DNA of 64,000 nucleotides from assembly GCA_029531795.1 (NCBI GenBank), contig JAPEIS010000002.1, positions 1,798,001-1,862,000 on the forward strand. Direction: 5' to 3'. Position 1 is the first letter of the stretch. The number at the start of each line of letters is the position of its first letter. The notes under the pieces were generated by a model. That model ran no database searches, was not told the origin of the DNA, and worked only from the letters and a program-made list of their open reading frames with translations. Position numbers and translations under genes: made by a program. The stretch is from Sclerotinia nivalis (taxonomy: Eukaryota > Ascomycota > Leotiomycetes > Helotiales > Sclerotiniaceae). Below, piece by piece: positions 43,087 to 54,884 of this stretch.

Positions 43087-43399
43087 TTCAAAAAACAACC
43101 ATTCCAATTTGAATTATATTATATTTCATTTGTTATTTTTCTTATTATATATAATAATATTGATAAAGAGGGTTTTAGAACCCCAGGATTAGTTTTCACT
43201 TCCCTCACTCAATTAAAAAATAGAGATCAACTCTATCGATTTAACTCTATACTTACTATAATCGCTAAGCCAGCATATTACCATTTATTATTTGTTAAAA
43301 GCTTATAAAGCTTCTAGCCATCTTAAATAGTCTTAGACTCAGTGTAGACGTTAATTAAATCAATCAATCAATCAATCAATCAATCGATCTATTCCGATC

Positions 43400-44640
43400 C
43401 CTTAATAGATCGATTCCTTTTAAAATCAATAACAAACGTTATCGACAATCAATCAACTCCGGAATTAAGCAATTTAGTCAATCAGGATCTAACTCTACAA
43501 AACCAAAAAAAGCTATTCAAAAAGCTAAAGATCTTCTTATTCTAACTACCTCTTTGGAAAAGGAAATCGAAGAACAATCGAAGATCTTAGATCTAATCGA
43601 AATATTCCATGAATACCTCGAAAAAGGAAAATTGACAAGAGCTTCGAATATTATCACATTACAAATCTCCCATCTCGAAAAGACTACCAAAAGGATTGAA
43701 AATCAAACTAATCATCTTTCCAACCTTCTCAATCAATCAATTACTCCATCAACAAATGTTTCATCAATTAATAAAGCAAGCTATACTACTATTATTAAAT
43801 CAGTAGAAGAATAAAAAGTAGTTTCTAAAGGGAACTCTACAAAACAAAAGCTTGTAAAGCAAAAGAATAATATTTCTAGCAAACGATTAATCCTTATTAA
43901 TCCATTTCTTCATTAATCCAATTCTTTTATATTATTATATACAAGAAACAAGATCAATAAAGCTTTCAAAAAGGCTGGCATCAACAAACCAATTATCTCG
44001 GCTATTACTACAACCAGAAGCAACAATATCATCCTAATCATTAATAGCCCCTTCAATGCACAATTCCTTATAAAAAAAAAAAAGTCTGGAATCGTATCTT
44101 CGAATCAGAAAGACTTCAAATCGACAAACCATAGTACAAAGTGATTATATACAAGATCCCAATCAAGGAATTCTTTGGTCCAAAAGGAATGGATTTGATT
44201 AAAGACGAAATTAAAACCTTCAATTCAGGATTCATTATAATGGATATCCCTTATTGGTTCATTAATGTTTCTAAAAGAGTTATTCAATAAGAAAGAGCAA
44301 TTGTAATTGTGTTTGCTATACAAAAGAAAGCAGAATTAGCTATTCGAAAAAAACTATATATCGCTGATATTAATATCAGAGTTGAAAGATTCTATTCTTT
44401 TATTCTTTTCTTTCAATGTAATAAATATCAAGGATTCAATTATAATGAATTATATTGCAAAAAATCTTCAGTTTGTAGATTTTGTAGTAATAATTATATT
44501 ACAACTGATCATTTTTGTTTAATTTGTTAAGCTAAAGGTAAACCTTGTTAGCATTTAGTAATCAAATGTGTTAATTGTAAAAAAGAGTATAAAGCTAATT
44601 CTAAAGTATACAAAATATATCAAATAACCGTTTGGAAATC
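43400..44640 (+). pseudogene. LINE A copy 3 ORF1 remnant
   Basis: 43554-43814 is open and reads as a long helix (KEIEEQSKILDLIEIFHEYL, then RIENQTNHLSNLLNQ), coiled-coil-like. 44309-44530 carries the best preserved zinc-knuckle region of the family: CNKYQGFNYNELYC, then CRFCSNNYITTDHFCLIC, with CCHC-like spacing and one Cys changed to Tyr. ORF1 of Tad1-type LINEs is an RNA-binding Gag-like protein. It is broken by stops between these parts. ORF2 begins directly after it. Confidence 0.7.
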
Positions 44641-44641
44641 C

Positions 44642-47600
44642 AATTAATGTTATACAACAATATTCGTATTCTTCAAATCAATCTAAACAAAAATCCTCAA
44701 GCTATCAAAAGTGTTCTTCAATTTGTCTTAGAATTCGATATCGATCTTATAATCATTCAAGAATTATGGGTCCTTTCAAATTCTGAGAAAGATTACTCTT
44801 CAATTAGATCGATTGCTCATTCTAGCTTTTCCCAATTCCTTCCAAATTATCCTTCGAACTTTTGTCCCTATACAATGACCTACATCTCGAAAGGATTCAA
44901 ACCGTTAGTAGCCCTAGTTTCTAACTATCTCAAAGATACAGATATTCAAATTATCGATATCATTTAGAGAAATCATACGATTCAATTATTTAATATATAT
45001 AATAAAGTTGATCAAGCTAAAGAGAAAGATTATATTATCGAAAGATGTTTTTTTAATATTTCTTTCTTTTATTATATTATTCTTATAGGGGACTTTAACT
45101 TTTATTATTTTTGGTAAGATCCTTTTTCAAACAAAAGCTCGAATATTGATTAATTAGTCGAATGGTTCGAAGACCAAAATCTTATTCTTTTTAATAAATC
45201 AGGAACTAATACTTTCTATCGAATTAATATACCAAATCCAAGTGTTTTAGATTTTATATTAACTATTGAAATAATATCCTTCAATATTATTGATTAATAA
45301 GTTCTTTCTGATTTTGATTCAGATCATTTAGAGATCCTGTTTGAAATAAAAGGTATTTCATTTTATACTACGAATATTGCTTCATTAACAAAGTTCAATA
45401 CAAAACTAACGGATTGGAACAAATTTGTATTAACTTTCGAAATTGAGATAGCTATATCAATAATCCTCAATTCGAGCGAATACCTCAATCTTTTTACTTT
45501 AGAATCCGATTCTCTCGATTCTCTTTTTAACAAAAACCTGTATATACAAATACTAGATAAAACTACAATAGAATTCATTCGAATTATTACTAATTCAGCA
45601 AATGCTAGTATATCTAGATCCAAATCGACCAAAAAAGCAAAGCCCTGGTAATCTTTAGAATTGAAAGCTCTTCGTAAATAACTCTTATCAGTATATAAGA
45701 ATACTAAACGATACTCTGAAAACGATATATTTAAGAAAATCTATCAATCAACAAGGAATCATTACTTTCAAGTTATTAAAACAGCAAAAAAGAATTACTG
45801 AAACGAATTCCTTGAAAAAGAGGATATTCAAACGATCTTCAAAACAATATCATATATAAAAGATCTTCGAATCGAAAAGATCCTGAATATTCAATCTAGT
45901 CTTTTTCAACTTGAAAACTTATTCGAAAGAAAATGTTTGGTTTTTAGATCTACCTTTTTCCCTTCCCTTTTATATACAATTGTATTTGAATAGAAAGAAT
46001 ATAAACAATCGAAAAAATAAAAATAATCTAATCTCACTGAAAATGAACTTCTCAATACCTGCTCGATTAAAATCAAAAGAAAAATCTCTAGCCCAAACGG
46101 AATTACTTAGAAGATCATTATTCGAGCTTACAAAGCAATCCCAAAAGCTTTCTTTACTTTTTTCAACAATTTGATTAATCTCGATTATCATCTTTCTTAT
46201 TGGAAACAAGCTATTGGAGTTATATTCAAAAACCCTTCGAAACTAAATTATTCTATTCCAAAAGTATATAAAGTTATCACTCTTTTGAATTGTTTAAACA
46301 AGATAAATAAAAGGATATTAGCTCAAAGATTTAGCTATTTTACTGAAACAACAAAACTATTTTATCATTCCCAAATAAATAAAAGACAAAAGAAATCAGC
46401 CATCGATATAGCAATCCTATTTATTATCGAAATCGAAAGGAATTTAAAAAATAAAAAGAAAACCTTAATTCTTTTCCTAGATATCAAAAGGGCCTTCGAT
46501 TATATATCCAAAAATCGATTTTTAGATATCTACAAAAACCTCAATCTTCTAATTAATCTTATTATATGGATCTCGTTATTTTTGAAAGAAAGATTACTCA
46601 AACTTTCGTTCGATAATCAGATCGAAGTTTTTAAACCAATCAATATCGGAATCCCTTAAAAAAATTCAATCTCATTAATCCTTTTCCTAATCTATATTCG
46701 AGATTTCTTTCAATCGAATTCAATTGAATATCTTTCGTATATTGATGATATAACTATAATCATTTATTTTTCAAATTGGAAAAAGAATATCTTTTCCTTC
46801 GAAAAAACAGCCAAACAAATTTATACTTTCGATAAAAAAAACGCTATCCAATTCGATTTAGCAAAGACGGAATTAATACATTTCTCTACATTCAAATACA
46901 CTAAAGATGCTTCAATTAAGCTTCTAAATTCTGAGATTGTACAACCTTTATTATTAATCAGATAATTAGGAATATAGTTCGATCCTGGCCTCAACTTCAA
47001 ATAATATATTGCTATTCGAACAATTCAAGTTAAGGTTTTATTCTATCGAATAACTAAGTTAATTAATATTGAGAAAGAGTTAAGCTTTAAAGTATTAAAA
47101 TAGTTTTATATAACATATATCACTAGTATAATTGATTACGAATCAATCATTTGATAAAAAGATCAAGCTTCGTTCAAAAAGACTCTTCAATTACTTCAGA
47201 ATCTTACTTTATATAAGATTCTAGAAGTCTTCAAACCCTTACCAATAAAGCCAATAGAAATAGAAACTGTTTTATACCTTTCAAAAATCAGATTAAACAT
47301 TAGAATCAAACAATATACTTTCAGATTATTGAAAATCTCGTCTTTCCATTTCGTCAATATAATTGTAGATAAACTAACTACCGAAAGAGAAGCTTTAAAT
47401 ACAATAACAATCCTTCAAAGAAAACTATCGAAACTTACTCAACTTGAAAAGATCATAAAAACAATCGAAGAAGATTTCGATCCTTTAACTCTAGAAAAGA
47501 TCGATCACTTTCATTTCCCTTCTTGAAAAAGGAATACTCTATACAAAATCAATATCAGCAAACTAACAAAGAAGAATACTGCAATTACCCATAACCTTAC

Positions 47601-48500
47601 ATTCAAATACAGATGCAAAAATACCATTACAATATATACTAATGCCTCATCCATCTTGAATGAAATCGGAATTGGAATCGGGATTGCAATTATTCTATCG
47701 AATAATCAGATTTCACATTAGGAAACCATCAATATTGGGATGAATCAGCTTATCTATAATGATGAACTTCTTGAAGTTACTAAAGCAATCGAATATGCTA
47801 GTTCCATTGCTCAACTAAACGAAAAATTCAAAATCTATTCAAACAATCAAACTGGATTATACCGATTGAAAACACCCTCTAATGCTTTTAATCAGTTATA
47901 CCAAATTAGAGCAATCAAAACTACAAAAACTCTTCTTAAAAAAGAAGCTGAAATCTTTCTTAATTGGATTTTAGAGTATACCTTCATTGAAAGAAACGAA
48001 TTGATTGATACTTTAACAAAAGAAATTACAAAACAAAGATCATCATCAAACAAAACCAACTTTACTTCATTGGGAATGAATATCAAAAGAACGAAATCCG
48101 AAGAATGAAACACCCCCCCCTATTCATCTAATTCAATTTATTCGAAAATATACCCTTAAAAGATTAGCTCAAAGATCAAAATTCTAGAAAACACCAAAAG
48201 AAGCTCTATAAACGCTTTATTCCAATTTAAAATCGATCACGGATATTTCAAATCCTATTTATAACGATTCGGAATCTCATCAAACGACAAATGTAGATAT
48301 AGAAAAAGAGAATCCCCTAATCATCTTCTTCTCAACTATCCTTTATACAAAACAACTAGAAAAACATTCAATAAAGATAACCCTACTTCTCGATTCATTA
48401 TGAAATATCTATTATATACTAAAATAGGAATCATTAAAACCTTCGAATTCATCGAGACAACGAAAATAGCTATTAGATCGTAGCATTTCATTAGACAACA
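44642..48500 (+). pseudogene. LINE A copy 3 ORF2 remnant
   Basis: The endonuclease is open at 44632-44967 (NIRILQINLNKNPQ, then DIDLIIIQELW, containing the catalytic Glu). The reverse transcriptase at 46171-46659 includes LFLDIKRAFDYISKN. An intact YIDD follows at about 46738. RNase H lies at 47630-48108 (YTNASSILNEIGIGIG, IYSNNQTGLYRLKT). The C-terminal Cys/His segment is near 48280-48360. Several stops and Asp-to-Asn changes. It is the best place in this window to read the family consensus together with 51129-51983. Confidence 0.75.
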
Positions 48501-48559
48501 AGAAGAAAATGAGATAATCGAAGGGGAAGAAAACGAAGAAGGAAAAAGTGAGGAAGAAG

Positions 48560-48690
48560 AGTGTGATCAATTTAATCAATCTGGCTAATTTGGTCAATTT
48601 GGTTAATGTGATCAATTTGGTCAATATAGTCAATTTGATCAATTTGATCAATTTGGTCAAATTGGTCAAAATGGTCAATCGAATTATGTG
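48560..48690 (+). repeat. 9-bp minisatellite in LINE copy 3 3' UTR (longest array)
   Basis: About twelve units of TTTGGTCAA type with variants (TTTGATCAA, TATAGTCAA). It is longer than at 34868 or 42985, so copy number varies between LINE copies. Confidence 0.8.
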
Positions 48691-48887
48691 ATCAATATAG
48701 CCAAAACTATCAACACAATCATTATTTCATTTGTTATATTCCCTTAGTATATACGAGAGTATTTATAAGGCGGGCTTTGTTCTCCAAGATTAGTTTTCAC
48801 TTCCCCTATTCAAATTATAGAATGGAGACCGTCTCCATCCATTCAATCTTGTATTAGCTACAGCCTATTAGATCAGCATTTCACTAT

Positions 48888-48972
48888 ATATCATTTGTTA
48901 GGAGCCTTTAAGGCTCCCAGCCGTCTTAGATAGTCTTAGACTCAGTGTAGACGTTAATTAAATCAATCAATC
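48888..48972 (+). repeat. LINE A 3' terminus with hairpin and AATC tail (copy 3)
   Basis: Hairpin arms GGAGCC / GGCTCC lie just before CAGCCGTCTTAGATAGTC, followed by the CTCAGTGT block and the tail. Compare AGAAGC / GCTTCT in copy 4 (35148-35166) and TTAAGAGCTC / GAGCTCTTAA in the 861-bp element. Confidence 0.8.
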
Positions 48973-49183
48973 AAGTTCGTCATTATTGGAGCATTTTACA
49001 AAGCTGGGTCAAGCTGCTCGTACTATTGCTCTAGACATTATATATAACAAAGGCGTCTATTTTAAACAGAAAAGTGTCTTTATTGCTTATATATTAGCGG
49101 AGTTTGGCAAGCCGGGTAGGAAGCCTGTTTCTCGAAAAAGATCGGAAACTGATAGCTGTGCGTCTAAGCGGGTAAAAATGTAA
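48973..49183 (+). pseudogene. PPLYAQ gene, 3' part
   Basis: Reads on from 36957 after removing LINE copies 3 and 2: LEHFTKLGQAARTIALDI, then GVYFKQKSVFIAYILAEFGK. It ends with a basic tail PVSRKRSETDSCASKRVKM and a stop at 49183. RKR and KRVK suggest nuclear localisation. This end is open and well conserved in style with the 5' part, so the LINE split a formerly single gene. Confidence 0.65.
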
Positions 49184-49592
49184 TTAGCAACAATCTTAAT
49201 CGAGGCTATCAAGCTCATATACAAGGTCCCGAAGCTATAGCCCCAAGTAAGATTATTGTTCACATGTACTACAGCCTATACGTTTTACAGCCCTCCAGAC
49301 GTACTCCCTTCAAAGAAGCTTGCCTTCGAATCCAGGGACATTAAAATCGCATGACTCTAATAATGGTCTATTTCAATACAATAAAGACTGTGATAAGTTA
49401 TACACACACTATCTTGATTTCAAAAATCATATGAGGGTTCACTCTAAGGCTACTCACAAGTGTGAGTACCCGGGTTGTACCAAAATATTCAAATTTCCTA
49501 GTAATTTATGGAATCATCAAGATCGGGATCGTCACTTTACACTGTCACCAGTTTCACCAGCTCAAAAATCACATAGGATACGAAAATATTGA
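49184..49592 (+). pseudogene. C2H2 zinc-finger protein remnant
   Basis: 49320-49592 encodes a finger CEYPGCTKIFKFPSNLWNH with H-x5-H spacing. It is preceded by a degenerate finger (NKDCDKLYTHYLDFKNHMRV) whose first Cys position reads Tyr, a TGT/TGC-to-TAT/TAC change. No ATG is available at the start of the frame; it begins near TTG 49320 or extends upstream without a clear start. C2H2 proteins of this type are usually DNA-binding. It lies 3' of the PPLYAQ gene on the same strand and may be a separate gene or a lost last exon. Confidence 0.55.
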
Positions 49593-50159
49593 CACAAAGG
49601 GCAAAAGAAAACTCGTCAACAATCTCATCACAGGGGTCATGAATAATCTCGACTCGCTTGTCACATTTAAGATGCTGGACACCTCCCAGCCGCGGTGTTC
49701 GGCACCTAGCTATACTTTTTTCCTGTGTAAGATAGACGCTCTATCTTTAATGATTGTTTTCTCCTGTGTAGATACTTCGGGATAGAAGCTATCAGATACC
49801 TCACGTTCTCCTTTTTTGGGTCCTGCAAATCGATGGAATGAATGGTCTTTTTGGGATGAGGGTCTCCTACGATATAATAGAAAAACTAAGATTCAAAAGA
49901 ACATAATATTTAAATCAAGCAAAGAAATATAATGTATTATAATACAACAGATACTGAAATGTGAAACATATATATCCAAATAATCCAATATCTATAACAT
50001 GAAAATTACATCTTGTATCTATCAAAACATAGCACTGTCAAGCGTATGCACAGTTTTCAACCACGAGGGACAGCATCCATATCCTGTCTTGTTACCTTGA
50101 CTTTCCAACAGATAGCACCGAATCCGTTACGAAATATGGGTAGTGAATGGCGTTATAGG
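49593..50159. other. Non-coding stretch without recognised feature
   Basis: About 570 bp. The first 200 bp are balanced in composition (GTGTAAGATAGACGCTCTATC-type inverted repeat near 49720-49745). The middle is AT-rich. No gene, RNA or repeat shared with the rest of the window was recognised. Confidence 0.3.
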
Positions 50160-50340
50160 GGCGGGGAATAGGGAAGGGAGGACTGTATGACACTGAGCAA
50201 ACGGAATGGGAATGCGGTGGATCCTCATTTTGTGTTAAATCAATCACATGCTCGTCACCGTCAAATTGATCATTTCCTCATCTTGGGTCAGGTCGATGAC
50301 ATTGTCATCTCCTGAGAAGTTGATCGCTTCTTCACCTTGT
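50160..50340 (-). pseudogene. Remnant with tandem IDLTQ acidic motifs, cut by LINE 5
   Basis: On the minus strand, starting at the LINE junction, the frame reads QGEEAINFSGDDNVIDLTQD and ends after EEMINLTVTSM. One base of shift gives a second unit, GDEHVIDLTQNEDPPHSHS. Two D-x-VIDLT-Q/acidic units resemble SUMO-interacting motifs (hydrophobic core followed by acidic residues). The 5' part of the gene is not visible beyond the LINE. The protein is unidentified. Confidence 0.4.
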
Positions 50341-53300
50341 AGATTGATTGATTGATTGATTGATTAAATTAACGTCTACACTGAGTCTAAGATTATCTAA
50401 GATGGCTAGGAGCTTTATAGGCTTCTAACAAGTAACAAATGGAGAATTGCTGGCCATATTCGATTGTAGCTAATACAATTTGGGAAGATTGAAGTGGTCT
50501 CAATCTACTAATTTTTGAATGGGGGAAATGAAAACTAATTTTAAGGAACAAAGCTCATTTTACAAATATTCTTGTATATAATAAGAAAAATAACAAATGA
50601 AATATGATATAATTCGAAATTAGAACGATTTACCTTACATAGAGGGGTAAATTGACCAAATTGACCAAATTGATCCAATTAACCATTTTCTCTCAGTTCA
50701 TCCTTTTCATCTTCGCTTTTTTGTTCTATATCCTCTTGTATTCTAGTTAGATGCTATGATTTGGTGGCTATTTTTGTTTCCTTGATAAATTCAAGGGTTT
50801 TAATGATTCCTATTTTGGTGTGAAGTAGGTATTTTATAGTGAATTGGAAGATAGGGTTGTTTTTCTTGAATATTTTTCTTGTTGATTTGTATAATGGGCA
50901 ATTGAGTAGAAGATGATTAGGAGATTCTTTCTTTCTATATTTATAATTATCATTTGCTGAGATTCCGAATTATTGTAGATAAGATTTGAAATATCTACGA
51001 TCGATTTTAAGTTGAAATAAAGTATTAATAGAATTTCTCTTAGTGTTTTCTGGAATTTTAATCTTTGAGTTAGTTTTTCAGGGGTATATTTTCGAATAGG
51101 CCGAATTAGATAAATAGAAAAGAGTATTTTATTCTTCGGATTTTGTTCTTTTGATATCCATTTCTAAGGAGGCAAAGCTGGTTTTGTTTGATGATAATCT
51201 TTGTTTTGTAGTTTCTTTTGCTAAAGTATCAACCAATTCGTTTCCTTCAATGGAGGTATATTCTGGAATCCAATTAAGGGAGATTTCAGTTTCTTTTCTA
51301 AGGAGAGTTTTTGTAGTCTTGATTACTCTAATTTGATATATTTGGTTAGGAGCATTAGAAGGTATTTTCAATCGGTATAATCCGGCTTGATTATCTAAGT
51401 AGATTTTGAATTTTTCGTTTGGTTGAACAATAAAGCTAGTATATTCGATTGCTCTAGTGATTCCAAGAAGTTTATTATTATAGATAAGCTGATTCATTTC
51501 AATATTGATGGTTTCCTGATGTGAAACCTGATTATTCGATAGAATAATTGCAATCCCGATATCAATTCCGATTCTGTCCAAAGTGGATGAAGTATCAGTA
51601 TATATTGTAATAGTGTTCTTGCATTTGTATTTGAATATAAAGTTATGAATAATTGCGGTATTCTTTTTTGCTAGTTTGCTGATATTGATTTTATATGGAG
51701 TATTCCTTTTCCAAAGAAGGAAATGAAAGTGATTGATCTTTTCTAGGGTTAAAGGATCGAAATCTTTTTCGATTGATTTCATAATCTTTTCAAGCTGAGT
51801 AAGTTTCGATAGTTTCTTTTGAGAGGTTGCTATTGTATTTAGAGTTTCCCTTTCGGTAGCTAGTTTGTCTATAATTGTATTGATGAGATGGGAAGACAAG
51901 ATTTTCAACAATCTGAAAGTATATTGTTTGATTCCAGTGTTTAATTTGATCTTCGGAGGGTATAAAGCGGCTTTTATTTCCATTGGCTTTATTAGTGAGG
52001 TTTTGAAGATTTTTAGAATCTTATATAGAGCAAGATTCTGAAATAATTGAAGAGTCTTTTTGAACGAGGTTTGATCTTTCTATTAGATGATTGATTTGTA
52101 ATCAGTTATGCTAGTGATATATGTTATATAGAATTGTTTTAGTGTTTTAGAGTTTAGCCTTTTCTTAGTATTAATTAATTTGGTTATTTGATAGAATGAA
52201 GTCTTAGTTTGAATTGCTCGAATAGCAATATATTGTTTGAAGTTGAGGCCGGGATCGAATTATATTTTTAATTATTTGATTAATGATGAAGGTTATACAA
52301 TTTCAGAATTTGGGAGTTTGATTGAAGCATCTTTAGTGTATTTGGATATGAAGAAATGTATTAATTCCGTTTTTGCTAAATCGAATTGGATAGCGTTTTT
52401 CTTATCGAGAATATAAATTTGTTTGATTGTTCTTTCGAAAAAAAGGATGTTCTTTTTTCAACTTGAAGAATGAATGATTATGGTTATATTATCAATATAC
52501 GAAAGATATTCAATCGAATTCGATTGAAAGAGATCTCGAATATAGATTAGGAAAAGGATTGGTGAGATTGGATTTCCTTGAAGAATTCTGGTGTTGATTG
52601 GTTTAAAAGTTTCGGTTTGATTATCGAACGAAAGTTTGAGTAATTTTTCTTTCAAAAATGATGAGATTTATGTAATAAGATTAATTGAAAGATTGAGATT
52701 CTTGTAGATATCTAAGAGTCGATTCTTAGATACATAATCGAAGGCCTCTTTGATATCTAGGAAAAGAACTAAGGTTTTCTTTTTGTTTCTTAAATTCCTT
52801 TCGATTTCGGTGGTAAACAAGATTGCTGTATCTATGATTGATTTCTTTTGTTTTCTATTTATTTGGGAATAATAAAGTAGTTTTGTTGTTTCAACAAAGT
52901 AGCTAAACCTTTGAGTTAGTATTCTTTCATTTATTTTGTCTAAATAATTCAAAAGAGTGATAACTCTATATACTTTTGAAATAGAATAATCTGATTTCGA
53001 AGGTTTTTTGAATATAACTTCAATAACTTATTTCCAATAAAAAGGATGATAATCGAGATTAATCAAATTGCTGAAAAAAATAAAGAAAGCTTTTGGAATC
53101 ACTTTATAAATTCGAATAATAATCTCCTGAATAATTCCGTCTAGGCTAAAGGTTTTTCCTTTGATTTTAGCTAAACAGATATTGAGAAGTTCATTTTCAG
53201 TAAAATCAAGTTATTCCCATTTTTTCAATTGTTTATATTTTTTCTATTTAGATGCAATTGTATATAAAGGGGAAAGGAAAAGAGTAGATCTGAAAACCGA

Positions 53301-54358
53301 ACATTTTCCTTCGAATGAGCTTTCAAGCTGAGAAAGACTAGATTGAATATTCAGGATCCTTTTAGTTCGAAGATCTTTCATATATAACATTGCTTTGAAA
53401 ATCGTTTGAGTATTCTCTTTTTCAAGGAATTCGTTCCAATGATTCTTTTTTGCTGTTTTAATAACTTGAAAATAATGATTCCTTGCTGATTAATAGATTT
53501 TCTTAAATATATCGTTTTCAAAGTATCGTTTAGTATTCTCATATACTGATAAGAGCTATTTACAAAAGACTTTCAATTCTGGAGACCATCAAGACTTTGT
53601 TTTTTTGATCGATTTGAATTTAAGTATACTAGCGTTTGCTGAATTGATAATAATTCGAATGAATTCCATTACAGCTTTATCTAATATTTGTATATACAGG
53701 TTTTTGTTAAGAAGAGAATCAAAAGAATCAGATTCTAAAATAAGGAGATTAAAGTATTCACTCGAATTGAGGATTGTTAATATAGCTATCTCAATTTCGA
53801 AGGTTAATGCAAATTTGTTTCAATCCACTAATTTTGTATTGAACTTTGTTAATAAAACAATATTCGTAGTATAAGATGAAATATCTTTCATTTCAAATAA
53901 AATCTCTAAATGATTTGAACCAAGATCAGGAAGAATTTATCAATCAATAATATTGAAGGATATTATTTCAGTAACTAATATAAGATCTAAAACACTTGGA
54001 TTTGTTATATTAGTTCGATAGAAAATACTAATCTCTGATTCATTGAAAAGAATAAGGTTTTGGTTTTCGAATTATTCGACTAATTGATCAACATTCGAAT
54101 TTTTGTTTGAAAAAGGATCTCACCAAAGATAATGAAAGTTGAAGTTCCCTGTAAGAATAGTATAATGAAAAAGAAAAGTATTGAAAAGGTATCTTTTGAT
54201 AATATAATCTTTCTCTTTAGCTTGATCAGTTTCGTTGTATATATTGAATAATTAAATCGTGTGATTTTCCTGAATGATATCGATAATTTGAATATCTATA
54301 TCTTTGGGAGAGTTAAGGGCTAGGGCTATTAACGGTTTGAATTCTTTCGAGATGTAGG
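50341..54358 (-). mobile_element. LINE family A, copy 5 (5'-truncated, about 4.0 kb)
   Basis: Starts on the left with the GATT tail and conserved 3' block. It runs through RNase H, reverse transcriptase and into the endonuclease, where it stops at the boundary of a solo LTR. Only TGTAG is shared at the two ends, so I cannot claim a target duplication. Confidence 0.85.
51129..54350 (-). pseudogene. LINE A copy 5 ORF2 remnant; longest surviving RNase H frame
   Basis: 51983-51129 is an open stretch of 284 codons. It contains the RNase H domain: IYTDTSSTLDRIGIDIG (first Asp), EYTSFIVQPNEKFKIYLDNQ (Glu and second Asp) and GNELVDTLAKE (third Asp), all apparently intact. The reverse transcriptase is readable at 52668-52952 (LVLFLDIKEAFDYVSKNRLL) and 52458-52655 (INTRILQGNPISPILFLIYI). 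YIDN near 52490 replaces YIDD. The endonuclease portion at 53600-54350 has several stops. A good source for a consensus. Confidence 0.8.
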
Positions 54359-54439
54359 TGTTACGATCACGGATCTTACAGTAACCGATCGTGTGAATAC
54401 ACGTTATGATTTGATCGAATTAGTATAAGGTGGTTGTAG

Positions 54440-54560
54440 TGTGTGTGTGTGTGTGTGATATTTTTCGTCCGAGGCTCTGTGCGAAGCACAGGCCTCAAAT
54501 TCCCAATTGGGACAAAGGACGCCAGGGGAGGAAGGCCCCTGGGTTTCTAACTAGCTAATC
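54440..54560 (-). repeat. LINE D 3' terminus: CA repeat and three hairpins (copy 1)
   Basis: Reading on the minus strand toward the end: hairpin CCAGGGG / CCCCTGG, then TCCCAATTGGGA, then GAGGCCTGTGC / GCACAGAGCCTC with a short TTC loop, then CA units abutting the target duplication. Copy 2 (60305-60425) is virtually identical here although the coding parts differ. Confidence 0.85.
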
Positions 54561-54884
54561 TAAATTTACTAGTATTATATATGCTAAATGCTTCAGCAGG
54601 GTTTACATGATTGCCGTTGCGTATTGAGTTAATCCCTTGGGTAGATATTTCAGCTGTCCTCCACAATACAGTTAGATCCCTCGATTCCTGATCTCCTCTC
54701 CTTCGTCATCGCAATCGAGCTTTTTAATATGATTTTGTTAATATAAAGATTTTTTTTTTTTTTTAAAGTTTATACAAACTCAATCTTTCCGAACCAAAAC
54801 CCAATGTTTTATACAAAGAAAATCCAAAAATAATATAAAATAAAAATAAAAAATAAAAATCAAAGTAATCCTTCAATCAATAAG

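Larger units (their letters stand above)
37463..43385 (+). mobile_element. LINE family A, copy 2 (full length, 5,923 bp), nested in copy 3
   Basis: A perfect 14-bp duplication GATCTATTCCGATC (37449-37462, 43386-43399). The 5' inverted repeat has arms ATTTTGAAGAA / TTCTTCGAAAT. The conserved 3' block and AATC tail end at 43385. Strongly AT-rich with RIP-type stops. Confidence 0.93.
36970..48972 (+). mobile_element. LINE family A, copy 3 (full length), split by LINE copy 2
   Basis: A perfect 12-bp duplication AAGTTCGTCATT (36958-36969, 48973-48984). The 5' part is 36970-37462 with the TTCGAA inverted repeat and the rest is 43400-48972. Net length is about 6.07 kb. It lies inside the PPLYAQ gene. 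Frames are decayed but more readable than in copy 1. Confidence 0.93.

Noticed and set aside
54750..54764. T-run as the poly(A) tail (minus strand) of LINE D
   Set aside because: The target duplications of both copies place the 3' terminus at the CA/TG repeat near 54440 and 60305, about 300 bases further out, so the run is internal.
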